From: JBFMHP01 sp040752855
GTDB lineage: Bacteria > Pseudomonadota > Gammaproteobacteria > RBG-16-57-12
Direction: 5' to 3'
Length of the DNA: 64,000 bases
Assembly (NCBI GenBank): GCA_040752855.1
Contig: JBFMHP010000001.1
Coordinates: 124,001-188,000 of the forward strand
Shown: piece after piece, positions 53,116 to 61,684 of the stretch
Numbering within the stretch: position 1 is the stretch's first letter
Layout of the letters: each line of letters opens with the position of its first letter
Notes under the pieces: generated by a model
What the model was told of the DNA's origin: nothing
Seen by the model: the letters and a program-made list of their open reading frames with translations, nothing else
The model's database searches: none
Translations under genes and position numbers: made by a program

Positions 53116-55635
53116 ATGAAGTCGATCCCCTATCTCAGCCGCGAACTGCCCAACGGCCTGGAGCCGCTGCTCGACCTGACCACCGACCTGCGCTGGACCT
53201 GGAGCCACGGCGCCGACGAGCTGTGGAAGATGATGGACCCGGAGATCTGGGAGCGCACCGAAAATCCTTACGTCATTCTGCAGAACGTCTCGCAGGAGCG
53301 GCTGGAGGAACTGGCCAACAATGCCCAGTTCCAGGAACACCTCGAGCGCATCCGCGCCGCACGTGATGAATATGCCTGCCAGATCGGCTGGTACGGCACG
53401 ACCCACCCACACTGCTGCCTCAAGGGCATCGCCTATTTCAGCATGGAATTCGGCCTGGGCACGGCGCTGCCGCTCTACGCCGGTGGGCTCGGCATCCTCG
53501 CCGGCGACTACCTCAAGGCCGCCAGCGACCTCTGCGTGCCGGTCATCGGCATCGGCCTGCTGTTTCAGGAAGGGTATTTCCGCCAGAGCGTCAACGACAA
53601 CGGCTGGCAGCTCGAGGCCTATCCCTACAACGACCCCACCAACCTCCCGGTGACGCCCGCACGCGGCCCCGACGGCGGCTGGCTGCACGTCTATGCCGAT
53701 TTTCCCGGCCGCCGCGTGCGGTTTCGCGTCTGGCAGGCCCAGGTCGGGCGCGTGACGCTCTATCTGCTCGACAGCAACGATCCGCTCAACACCCCGATCG
53801 ACCGCGGTATCACCAGCCAGCTCTACGGCGGCAGCCAGGAAAACCGGTTGATCCAGGAGATCGCGCTCGGCATCTGCGGCTGGCGCGTGATCGAGGCGCT
53901 CGGACTGGAAATCGACATCTGCCACCTCAACGAAGGCCACGCCGCCTTCGTCACCCTGGAGCGTGCGCGCAGTTATATGTTGAAGCATGGCGTCGACTTC
54001 TGGGAGGCGTTGTGGGCCACGCGCGCCGGCAACATCTTCACCACGCATACCCCGGTTCCCGCGGGCTTCGATGCCTATCCCGAGGCATTGGTGCTGAAAT
54101 ACGGCCGCGACTACGCCGCGGCATTGAAGGTCAGCCCGCACGAGATCGCCGTGCTCGGCCGTTCGGAGCACAACCACAGCGACGAACCCTTCAACATGGC
54201 CTATCTCGCGCTGCGCACCTGCGCCTACACCAACGGCGTGAGCCGGCTGCACGGCACGGTCAGCCGCCGCATCTTCAAGGAACTGTTCCCGCGCTGGCCG
54301 CTGGAGGAGATCCCCGTCAGTTACATCACCAACGGCATCCATGTGCCCTCGTGGGACTCGGCCTGGTCCGACGAACTCTGGACCCGCGCCGCAAGCAAAG
54401 GACGCTGGCTCGGCGACACCGAGCCCCTGGTCGAGGCCATCGCCCAGATCAGCGACGAGGAACTCTGGACCTTCAAGGCGCGCGAGCGCGCCGATCTCAT
54501 CGACTATGCGCGCGAGCGCCTCGCCCGCCAGGTCGGCCAGCGTGGCGCCGACGAGGAAACCATCGCCGAGGCCCGCGAGATCCTCGACCCCAACACCCTC
54601 ACCCTGGGTTTCGCCCGGCGCTTTGCCGAATACAAGCGTCCCAACCTGCTGCTGCACGATCCCGAGCGCCTGATCCGCCTGCTCTCCCATCCCGAGCGTC
54701 CGGCCCAGTTGATCATCGCCGGCAAGGCTCATCCGCGCGATGAAGTGGGCAAGCGTTTCGTGCGGGAATGGGTGGAATTCGCCAAGCGCCCCGAAGTGCG
54801 GCGACGCGTGGTATTTCTGGAAGACTACGACATCGCGCTCGCCCAGGAGATGGTGCAGGGGGTGGATGTGTGGATCAACACCCCGCGCCGCCCGTGGGAG
54901 GCCTGCGGCACCAGCGGCATGAAGGTGCTGGCCAACGGCGGCTTGAATCTATCGGTGCTCGATGGCTGGTGGGCCGAGGCCTACACCCCGGAGGTCGGCT
55001 GGGCCCTGGGCGATGACAACGAATACCACGGACCTGAGTCTGACGCGCGCGATGCCGAGCGGCTCTACGACTTGCTGGAGCATCAAGTCATCCCGGAGTT
55101 CTACGCCTGCATGGAGCTGGGCCTGCCCTGCCATTGGGTGGCGCGCATGCGCAACAGCATGGCGACGCTCGCCCCGTGGTTCAGCACCAACCGCATGATC
55201 CGCGATTATTCCGAACAACTGTACCTGCCCGCCGCCCGCGCCTATGAGGAACGCACCACCAACAGCGGGGAACTGGCCAAAACGCTGCGCCGCTGGGAGA
55301 TGGAATTGAGGCACCACTGGGAGGCGATCCGCTTCGGCGGTATCGAGCTGCAAGCGGAGGGCGACCATCTGCTCTACCGGACCCAGGTCTATCTTGGCTC
55401 GATTTCACCCGACTATGTCCAGGTGCAGCTCTACGCCAACCCCGAGACCTACGGCCGACCGCACATCGAGCCCATGGAACGCATCAAGCCCATCCCCGGC
55501 ACCCTCAACGGCTTCGTCTACCAAGCCATCCTCGCCAAAGACCGGCAGCCCGATGCCCATACCCCGCGCATCGTGCCGTATCACCCGTCGGCCCGCATCC
55601 CCACCGAGTTGCATCTGATCAAGTGGCAGCATTGA
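53116..55635 (+). CDS. glgP: Alpha-glucan phosphorylase (GT35)
   Basis: Releases glucose 1-phosphate from glycogen or maltodextrin with inorganic phosphate. It has 839 residues, of the shorter bacterial GlgP subfamily (TIGR02094-type layout, recalled). Features: WTWSHGADELWKMMDPEIW near the start, IAYFSMEFGLGTALPLYAGG, HLNEGHAAF, FTTHTPVPAGFD, RRFAEYKRPNLL, GKAHPRD, and the pyridoxal phosphate lysine region ACGTSGMKVLANGGLNLSV. It follows xfp by 16 nt, so they are co-transcribed. This points to glycogen as the carbon source for the phosphoketolase route. Confidence 0.95.
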   Translation: MKSIPYLSRELPNGLEPLLDLTTDLRWTWSHGADELWKMMDPEIWERTENPYVILQNVSQERLEELANNAQFQEHLERIRAARDEYACQIGWYGTTHPHCCLKGIAYFSMEFGLGTALPLYAGGLGILAGDYLKAASDLCVPVIGIGLLFQEGYFRQSVNDNGWQLEAYPYNDPTNLPVTPARGPDGGWLHVYADFPGRRVRFRVWQAQVGRVTLYLLDSNDPLNTPIDRGITSQLYGGSQENRLIQEIALGICGWRVIEALGLEIDICHLNEGHAAFVTLERARSYMLKHGVDFWEALWATRAGNIFTTHTPVPAGFDAYPEALVLKYGRDYAAALKVSPHEIAVLGRSEHNHSDEPFNMAYLALRTCAYTNGVSRLHGTVSRRIFKELFPRWPLEEIPVSYITNGIHVPSWDSAWSDELWTRAASKGRWLGDTEPLVEAIAQISDEELWTFKARERADLIDYARERLARQVGQRGADEETIAEAREILDPNTLTLGFARRFAEYKRPNLLLHDPERLIRLLSHPERPAQLIIAGKAHPRDEVGKRFVREWVEFAKRPEVRRRVVFLEDYDIALAQEMVQGVDVWINTPRRPWEACGTSGMKVLANGGLNLSVLDGWWAEAYTPEVGWALGDDNEYHGPESDARDAERLYDLLEHQVIPEFYACMELGLPCHWVARMRNSMATLAPWFSTNRMIRDYSEQLYLPAARAYEERTTNSGELAKTLRRWEMELRHHWEAIRFGGIELQAEGDHLLYRTQVYLGSISPDYVQVQLYANPETYGRPHIEPMERIKPIPGTLNGFVYQAILAKDRQPDAHTPRIVPYHPSARIPTELHLIKWQH

Positions 55636-55648
55636 GGCGCAAGGCCAA

Positions 55649-55731
55649 GGGAACCTCTGATTCATTGGAGGTTCCGTGCGGCGCAGGGATATGCTCTGAA
55701 AATTCCAGGATGGAGTGATTCAGAGCTTCCC
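55649..55731. repeat. 83-nt MITE-like element with imperfect terminal repeats
   Basis: Ends GGGAACCTCTGATTCA (55649-55664) and TGATTCAGAGCTTCCC (55716-55731) are inverted copies with two mismatches. Internal pairs GGAACCTC/GAGGTTCC (55650-55657, 55668-55675) and GCTCTGAA/TTCAGAGC (55693-55700, 55719-55726) give two hairpins. It lies between convergent glgP and the GGDEF gene. Confidence 0.65.
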
Positions 55732-55794
55732 TCGAAGATATCGCGTATTGACCAGACCGGCCGCGCGAACGGGAGTTACGCCCAGGAGATTTTC

Positions 55795-56946
55795 CTATGT
55801 GGGCAATAATCCGCCCCTGGAGCGGTACATCAAGTGATCGGCGTGGCGGACCAGGGCATCGAAATCCTCGCCGTCATCGGGAAACAGGCTGATGCCGATG
55901 CTCGCCGAGAGTTTCACCGCGCGGCCCTCCAGGGCGAAGGGCTTGCTGAAACAATCCCGCACCTTGCCGGAAAGCTGCTCGGCCTCGGGGGTGCCGTCGA
56001 CGGCTTCCATGATCACGGCGAATTCATCGCCGCCCAGGCGCGCGACGGTGTCTTCCTCGCGCAGGGCGCCGGTCAGGCGTGCGGCGACCTGGCGCAACAG
56101 CTCGTCTCCCGCGACGTGGCCATAGCTGTCGTTGATCTGCTTGAAGCTGTCGAGATCGATGATGTACACCGCCGCCTTGCTCCGCTCGCGCCGCGCGCGC
56201 TGGATGGCGTGGCGCAACCGCGCGGTGAATAGCAGGCGGTTGGGCAGGCCGGTCAGGTTATCGTGGTGGGCGAGAAAATCGAGCCGCCGCATCATTTGAT
56301 CGATCTCGCCAAGCTCGGGCTTGGAGCCCATGCTGTCCATCATGGCGATCGCCTCGGTCTCGGCCAGGGATTGGCGCAGCCGCTCGCGGATCAGCTCCGA
56401 CTGCTGCATATAGACCAGCAGACGCAGCTGGTCATCGATCATCCCGGCGCACTCGGCCAGCAGCGCGCGCGAGTTCTCGGCCCCCCCGCTCCGGCGGCCG
56501 CCGACCAGGCAAAGCATGCCGAAGGGTTCGCCGTCGCCCCAGTTCAGCGGATAGCCGATATACCACGCGCCGTGCGCGGCATCGGGGCTGTAGACGTAGC
56601 TGTGGAAACGCTGCATGCGCTGCTTGATGAAGGCCTCGTACCAAGGCGCGGCGCGCGCCGTGATTTTCCGGCCCGGCTTGAAGGAGTTGCCGGTGTTCGC
56701 CGCCACGATCTCGTCTTCGTCCGGCCGTGATCGCACAATCATGGCCTCAGTGACACCCGCCAATCCGGTCAGAAGATCCAGGAAGCGCTGCCATTTGTGC
56801 AGCACGTGCTTGGGGATGTCGGGTTTCGCGATGCGCGACTGGCTGCCTCGGGGCGCCCCGCTGAGCATGCCGCCCTGCATGGCGTCTTGCGCCGCGATCT
56901 TCTTTTTGATTTCAAACTGAGCGCGCCGGATGTTTTGTTCCTGCAT
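55795..56946 (-). CDS. Diguanylate cyclase with GAF-like sensor
   Basis: A 383-residue cytoplasmic protein. A GAF-like domain (about residues 45-190: LHKWQRFLDLLTGLAGVTEA, NWGDGEPFGMLCLVGG) precedes a coiled coil and a GGDEF domain (from HHDNLTGLPNRLLF). The catalytic loop is intact: RLGGDEF, with DLDSFKQINDSYGH upstream. A possible RxxD site lies before the loop (REED). The start ATG has AAGGAGGTGG upstream, a strong binding site. The PilZ-like gene lies 32 nt upstream on the same strand, so synthesis and sensing of cyclic di-GMP may be linked. Confidence 0.9.
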   Translation of the reverse strand: MQEQNIRRAQFEIKKKIAAQDAMQGGMLSGAPRGSQSRIAKPDIPKHVLHKWQRFLDLLTGLAGVTEAMIVRSRPDEDEIVAANTGNSFKPGRKITARAAPWYEAFIKQRMQRFHSYVYSPDAAHGAWYIGYPLNWGDGEPFGMLCLVGGRRSGGAENSRALLAECAGMIDDQLRLLVYMQQSELIRERLRQSLAETEAIAMMDSMGSKPELGEIDQMMRRLDFLAHHDNLTGLPNRLLFTARLRHAIQRARRERSKAAVYIIDLDSFKQINDSYGHVAGDELLRQVAARLTGALREEDTVARLGGDEFAVIMEAVDGTPEAEQLSGKVRDCFSKPFALEGRAVKLSASIGISLFPDDGEDFDALVRHADHLMYRSRGGLLPT

Positions 56947-56978
56947 ACCGCCACCTCCTTATCTCTGTCACTGTTGAA

Positions 56979-57404
56979 CTATATGCGCGCACCGGCCCCT
57001 GACCGCCCTGGCGCGCGGCCGAAGACTCGGATCCGCCCGGCGGCGGGGAGGGTTTCGCGCGGTTCGCGCCTGCGATACAGCTCCGTGAGCAGCTCGAGCA
57101 ATCGGCGCACCTGACTGCCAAAACGATGGTCATAGGTCAGCCCGAGCCCTTCCTCGGAACTCGCCGTCACAGCGGCGGCGACCTGGATCTCCTTTTGGCC
57201 TTCCGGCGTCGGCACGCTGAGCCTGACCTCGAGCGGGGTGTGCTTGGGATAGGTCAACGGCCCGGAGGCGATCTTCATACCGATCAGGCCGATGTAAAGC
57301 GGCCGGCAGCTCAGCACTTGGGTGTCGTTGTGGTAAATCATCAAATGCACATCGCTGTACGGAAGATCATCGCGATTTTCGGTTAAGGGGGCATACATCG
57401 TCAT
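56979..57404 (-). CDS. PilZ-like domain protein
   Basis: A 141-residue protein starting MTMYAPLTENRDDLPYSDVH. It has beta-strand patterns of a PilZ barrel (VHLMIYHNDTQVLSCRPLYIGLIGMKI and a second half PLEVRLSVPTPEGQKEIQVA). The canonical RxxxR and DxSxxG cyclic-di-GMP residues are not clearly present: the expected DxSxxG position reads IGLIGM. It may be a non-binding PilZ variant. ATG 57404 has GAGGAG upstream. Operon with the GGDEF gene. Confidence 0.7.
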   Translation of the reverse strand: MTMYAPLTENRDDLPYSDVHLMIYHNDTQVLSCRPLYIGLIGMKIASGPLTYPKHTPLEVRLSVPTPEGQKEIQVAAAVTASSEEGLGLTYDHRFGSQVRRLLELLTELYRRREPRETLPAAGRIRVFGRAPGRSGAGARI

Positions 57405-57573
57405 GACAAGCTCCTCATTCACATGTTTTCGCGGGACACACGGGGGATGGCTCAACTTCTTGAGCGTTCATTAGTTTTTAACTATAGACAGGGCGTCTGG
57501 CGAGATATATAGGCGCCGGACTTATTCAGGAATAAGAGAAGTTCCTAGCAATATCACAAATTGCGTGCATAAA

Positions 57574-58218
57574 TCAGGCCTCGATCACGCCGCTGCGTAT
57601 CGCCAGGCGGGTCAACTCGGCGGCATTGCGCAGCTTGAGTTTCTTCATGATGTTGGTCTGATGCACACCGACCGTCTTCGGGCTGATCGAGAGGATGTCG
57701 GCGATCTCCTGCACCGATTTTCCCGCCGCCAGGTCGCGGAAGATCTGGAACTCGCGCTTGGAGAGTTGCTGCACCGGATCGCCGGAGGCCGAACGCGGAT
57801 TGAACAGGTTGGGCACCAAATGGTGATTGAGGAATGACAGTCCCTGCGCCACCTGGCGCACGGCCTCCAGCATCTGCGAGGCGGCGCTGCTCTTGGTGAG
57901 GAACCCCGCCGCCCCGGCCTCCACGGCGCGTTTGACCATGGTCTGGCTGTCGTGCATGGAAAAGACCAGGATGCGCGCCTCCGGATCCTTGGCGCGGATG
58001 CGGCGGAGGGCCTCCAGGCCGCCCATGCCGGGCATGTTGAGGTCGAGCACCACCACGTCGGGCTGCACGCTGGTGTACTTTTGGCAGGCCGCCTCGCCCG
58101 AATCCAGCTCTGCGACCACGCGCACATCGGGCGCGCCTTCCAGCAAGCGCCGGTAGCCGTCGCGCACCACCGGATGATCGTCCACCAGCATGACGGTGAT
58201 CTCGTCTCTCTTCTTCAT
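57574..58218 (-). CDS. LuxR/NarL-type response regulator
   Basis: A 214-residue two-component regulator. The receiver domain starts ITVMLVDDHPVVRDGYRRLL, has the phospho-acceptor Asp in VVVLDLNMPGMGG, and the switch Lys in FLTKSSA. The C-terminal LuxR-type helix-turn-helix is complete: LSKREFQIFRDLAAGKSVQE, then SISPKTVGVHQTNIMKKL. ATG 58218 overlaps the kinase stop by 4 nt (ATGA), so it is the cognate partner of that kinase. A small palindrome CTTATTCAGGAATAAG (57521-57536) lies beyond its stop without a T-run. Confidence 0.93.
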   Translation of the reverse strand: MKKRDEITVMLVDDHPVVRDGYRRLLEGAPDVRVVAELDSGEAACQKYTSVQPDVVVLDLNMPGMGGLEALRRIRAKDPEARILVFSMHDSQTMVKRAVEAGAAGFLTKSSAASQMLEAVRQVAQGLSFLNHHLVPNLFNPRSASGDPVQQLSKREFQIFRDLAAGKSVQEIADILSISPKTVGVHQTNIMKKLKLRNAAELTRLAIRSGVIEA

Positions 58219-60761
58219 ATTGAAATCGCCTCGTTGTGCACACGGCACGGCAGCATCGCCTCGACGCAGAATCCGCCCTTCTGGGCGTTGCAATAGGAAA
58301 ACTCGCCGCCCGCCGCAAGCACGCGCTCGCGCATTCCGGGCAAGCCGAAGCCCTTGCCGGTGGAGTGTCCCGACATGAGTCCGACACCGTTGTCTTCGAT
58401 ACGCAATTCGACGCGGCTGCCATCGTCGGCGCGATTCAGGCAAACGGTGACCTCGGTGGCCCCGGAATGTTTCGCTACGTTGGTCAGGCCTTCCTGGATC
58501 ATCCGGTAGAGGGTGATGTTGAGCTCCTCCCCGAGATCATCCAGATCGTCGCCCATCACGAGTTCGCAGTCGATATGCGGATGCTGTTCGCGCCACTGTG
58601 TGACCAGCTCGTGCACGCTCTCGCCCAAACCGAGATCATCCATGACGCTCGGGCGCAACCGATGGATCAGCGTGCGCACGCCTTTTTGCATCTTGCTCAC
58701 GCAATTGACGATCACCTGCGCGCTGTCACGGATCTCCGGCGCGATGCCGTGGTTGTGTTCGGCAATCGTATGGGCATGGAGATTGATCGCGGTGAGCAAT
58801 TGGCCGAACTCATCGTGCAACTCGCGGGCGATCGCACGCCGCTCGCGCTCCTGGATTCCGAACAGCCGCTGGGTGAGGTCACGGTTCTGCGCCAGCAGTT
58901 CGCGCGTCATATTCTCGGCCATCTTGCGTTCATGGACATCGGTGATCAGGGCGTAGATGCCGTCGACTCTCCCCTGTTCGCCGATGTGCGGCACATAATG
59001 GATCGACACCCAGCGTCTGTGCCCGCCCTTGACTGTCGACCAGGCATCGAACAGCACCGGCTGTCCGGCGAGGGCCCATTCGCGCTGGAGGCGGGTGTTT
59101 TCGAAGGCCTCCGCGCCAATCACGTCTCGAACATGCATGCCGATGATTTGTTGCGCCGAGACCCCAAACCATTCGGCGTAGCGGCGATTGACGAAGCGGT
59201 AGCGCAGGTCGCGGCCGTAGTAGGCGATCAACGCCGGGGCGTTTTCCGTCACCAGGCGGTAGTCCTGCTCGCTTTTCGCCAGAGCATCTTCCATGCGCTT
59301 GCGCTCGGTGATGTCCTTGACGATGGCGAGGAAGCACATCTCATGATTGATGTCGATGATTTCGGCCGATGCCAGTCCCGTGAGCACAGCACCGTTTTTG
59401 ACCCGGAACGCGCATTCCACGTTCGTCACGCGCCTATTCTTGAGGATCTGGTCGATCAGGGCGGAGCGCTGTGCAGTGTCCAACCACAGGTCAAGCTCCG
59501 CTGTCGTCTTGCCAAGAACCTCGGCACGGTCATAGCCGGTGGCGCGCGTGAAGCCCTCGTTCACATCCAGGATCTTGCCGTTGCGCGAGGAGGTAATGAT
59601 GATGGGATCGGGTGTGGCATGGAACACCTTGGAGAATTTCTCTTTGGACTCCGCGATCTGCGCCCGGCTCTTGATGAACACCCACAGCAGGAAAACAATC
59701 ATCAGCTCGGCGGCGATGGTGGTGAACATGATGGCGAAATTGTGCGGCGCCACATAGGCCTTGATCTCGGCCTCCTCCATTTCGCTGGCGATCCCCAACC
59801 CCAGCGCCTCGTCCCACAGCCACGCCCCCACCACCGGCACACCGCGATAATCGCGATAGCTCTTCCAGCTCGCGCCGGCGCCGCCCTCGAAGGCCCTCTG
59901 TGCCATCCGGGTCAGCGGCCGCTCGCCCCCGGGGGGTGGCGGGTGGCCCGCCTCGGTCAAATTGATCCCGGGATCGAGCAGCCGGATATTCAAGATCGAA
60001 TTGGCCCCCGGCGCGAGCAGCCCCATCTCGCGCAACTGCGGAGTAAACCGTGTGCGGCTGATCATGAGCGCCTGGTTGTCGAAGGCGTAGGTCTCGCCGC
60101 TGGCGCCGATGCGGGAGCGCTCGAACAGTTCGGTGAAATCCTGGGTCGGATCGAGGCGAAAGACCAGCGCGGCGATGATGCCGCCACCCTTGTCGTAGAT
60201 CGGCGCGCCGACGAACATGGTGGATATCCCGCGGCGCAGCTCGCCGTCTTCATCCACCAGCTCGATCTCCGACTCCATCGGCAAAGTCACGGCCGCACTG
60301 CCGGAGAAGACATCGGCCAGAAACAGCGGCCTTTGCGTCAAGATGCTGGTTTCGCCGATCAGCTCATTGCGCAGGGAGGCGATGACGCGGTAATCGCGCC
60401 CGATGATGCTGTATCCCTGATAGTTGCGCTGGGCGTAGACCGGCTGCAACAGCTCGCGCAAGCGATCCTGCAAGGGGGACTTTCGCAGGCCCGAGGGGGT
60501 TTGGGGGCCGGCCAGCAAACTGCGCGTAGCCTGGACCACCTCGGGCGACGTGGCCCAGGCCGCGGCCACCGCCTGAAATTCGTTGGCCCAGCTCTTGAAG
60601 GCCTGGTAGGTGACGTCGATCTGGGTGCTGAGAAACGCAGTGATCTGCTTGCGCTCGTCGCGCTCGATGCGCTTGGCCAGCCACACGGCGCTGGTGGCAA
60701 GCAGCAGCATTACGATCAGAGACAGCGCGATCAATCCGCGTTTCTGGAGCAACAGGCCCAT
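58215..60761 (-). CDS. Membrane sensor histidine kinase (Cache-like, PAS-PAS, HisKA_3)
   Basis: An 848-residue NarX/UhpB-type kinase. Residues about 10-30 and 345-370 are membrane helices flanking a large periplasmic domain that looks like a double Cache sensor. Two PAS domains follow (YDRAEVLGKTTAELD; YRFVNRRYAEWFGVSAQQI). The HisKA_3 box reads RAIARELHDEFGQLL, with His as phospho-site, then an ATPase domain (EGLTNVAKHSGA, EDNGVG, GKGFGLPGMRERV). ATG 60761 has AGGA upstream; the frame continues upstream through the nnrU gene, and ATG 60863 is possible. It partners the response regulator downstream. Confidence 0.9.
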   Translation of the reverse strand: MGLLLQKRGLIALSLIVMLLLATSAVWLAKRIERDERKQITAFLSTQIDVTYQAFKSWANEFQAVAAAWATSPEVVQATRSLLAGPQTPSGLRKSPLQDRLRELLQPVYAQRNYQGYSIIGRDYRVIASLRNELIGETSILTQRPLFLADVFSGSAAVTLPMESEIELVDEDGELRRGISTMFVGAPIYDKGGGIIAALVFRLDPTQDFTELFERSRIGASGETYAFDNQALMISRTRFTPQLREMGLLAPGANSILNIRLLDPGINLTEAGHPPPPGGERPLTRMAQRAFEGGAGASWKSYRDYRGVPVVGAWLWDEALGLGIASEMEEAEIKAYVAPHNFAIMFTTIAAELMIVFLLWVFIKSRAQIAESKEKFSKVFHATPDPIIITSSRNGKILDVNEGFTRATGYDRAEVLGKTTAELDLWLDTAQRSALIDQILKNRRVTNVECAFRVKNGAVLTGLASAEIIDINHEMCFLAIVKDITERKRMEDALAKSEQDYRLVTENAPALIAYYGRDLRYRFVNRRYAEWFGVSAQQIIGMHVRDVIGAEAFENTRLQREWALAGQPVLFDAWSTVKGGHRRWVSIHYVPHIGEQGRVDGIYALITDVHERKMAENMTRELLAQNRDLTQRLFGIQERERRAIARELHDEFGQLLTAINLHAHTIAEHNHGIAPEIRDSAQVIVNCVSKMQKGVRTLIHRLRPSVMDDLGLGESVHELVTQWREQHPHIDCELVMGDDLDDLGEELNITLYRMIQEGLTNVAKHSGATEVTVCLNRADDGSRVELRIEDNGVGLMSGHSTGKGFGLPGMRERVLAAGGEFSYCNAQKGGFCVEAMLPCRVHNEAISI

Positions 60762-60823
60762 AGGGGTCGTGTCCTGAACATTGGTGGCCTGGTCGAGTGG
60801 CAGGGCGATCTGCTGCGCATCAC

Positions 60824-61378
60824 TTATATCACCGCCACTCCAAACAGATAAGGATGCAGCCATAACAACACCGCGTACACCCCGAGGCTGATGGCAGCCG
60901 TCTTCGCCTCGCCGGCCAGGGGATAGCGCAGCGTGGACTTCTCCGCCCCGCGCCGGTTGGCCGACCACATGTCGTAGAGCGCGTAGAGCAAGAATCCGCC
61001 GAACAGCAACAGCGCGGCCTGGTCGCCATTGTTGAGCAGATGGGCGAGGGCCCACAGCGTCACGCCCCAGAGCATCGGGTGGCGGGTGTAGCGCTTGAGA
61101 TTCGAGGGGGCATCCTTGGCCACAAGACAGTAAATGGCCAGGAGCATCAGCGGCGCGGCGGCGTAGCGGCCCCACGCGGGCGTCTGCCACACCTCGACGA
61201 CCGGCGCGCGTGCCATGCCCCAGATCAGCAGCACGAAGCCGGCCAGCGAACCCACGACAAAAAATCCCTGGTAGGCCTTGGCGCCAAAGGCCGCGATCAG
61301 GCCACGCCTGAGCGCGGGGGCCGTGGGGATCAGGTGAACGGCAAAGAACAAGGCCATGCCGACGATGAGCAACGACAT
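60824..61378 (-). CDS. NnrU family membrane protein
   Basis: A 184-residue protein with about five membrane helices. The family pattern is visible: LFFAVHLIPTAPALRRGLI at the start, YKAFF-like AKAYQGFFVVGSLAGFVLLIW, and TRHPMLWGVTLWALAHLLNNG, which resembles the methyltransferase-like NnrU/isoprenylcysteine-type motif. NnrU was first linked to nitric oxide metabolism, but many members have no known role. It lies 62 nt upstream of the kinase gene on the same strand, and may share its transcript. Confidence 0.88.
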   Translation of the reverse strand: MSLLIVGMALFFAVHLIPTAPALRRGLIAAFGAKAYQGFFVVGSLAGFVLLIWGMARAPVVEVWQTPAWGRYAAAPLMLLAIYCLVAKDAPSNLKRYTRHPMLWGVTLWALAHLLNNGDQAALLLFGGFLLYALYDMWSANRRGAEKSTLRYPLAGEAKTAAISLGVYAVLLWLHPYLFGVAVI

Positions 61379-61609
61379 TTGTCTACTCCCGCTATCATTC
61401 TTTATTGGTAGTCGTATACACGGGCGGCGCTCACACTCCGGTCATGACCAAGGATGAATTTTCCAAGCCGCCCATAATGTCAGTTTAGATCATCTTCGCA
61501 CCGGTATTGTGTAACGTGTCAACCATCTATAGGTGGATGTCTCCTAGTGTTATGATGTCACGGTTTACGCGCTCGTCCGCGCATCTCGTTTGTCTTCCCG
61601 GAGGAGTTC

Positions 61610-61684
61610 ATGCACCGGCATTCCACCAGCCCGACGGTCTGGATTGAAACCCCCGCTGGCGCGCAGCATGCGGGCGCTGAATGA
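61610..61684 (+). CDS. 24-residue leader ORF coupled to the downstream gene
   Basis: ATG 61610 is preceded by a near-perfect GGAGGAG three nt upstream, the best binding site in this area. The ORF encodes MHRHSTSPTVWIETPAGAQH and four more residues, then TGA (61682-61684). That stop overlaps the ATG of the next gene (61681) as ATGA. The downstream gene has no binding site of its own, so the leader is probably translated to allow coupled start. The peptide itself is not recognised; a truncated N-terminus of another protein is the alternative. Confidence 0.55.
   Translation: MHRHSTSPTVWIETPAGAQHAGAE

Noticed and set aside
50496..54732. Long minus-strand frames opposite xfp and glgP
   Set aside because: The plus strand encodes two full-length, well-conserved enzymes; the antisense translations have no recognisable features.
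58236..60851. 871-codon plus-strand frame opposite the sensor kinase
   Set aside because: Typical GC-rich antisense shadow; the minus strand carries PAS, HisKA_3 and ATPase motifs.
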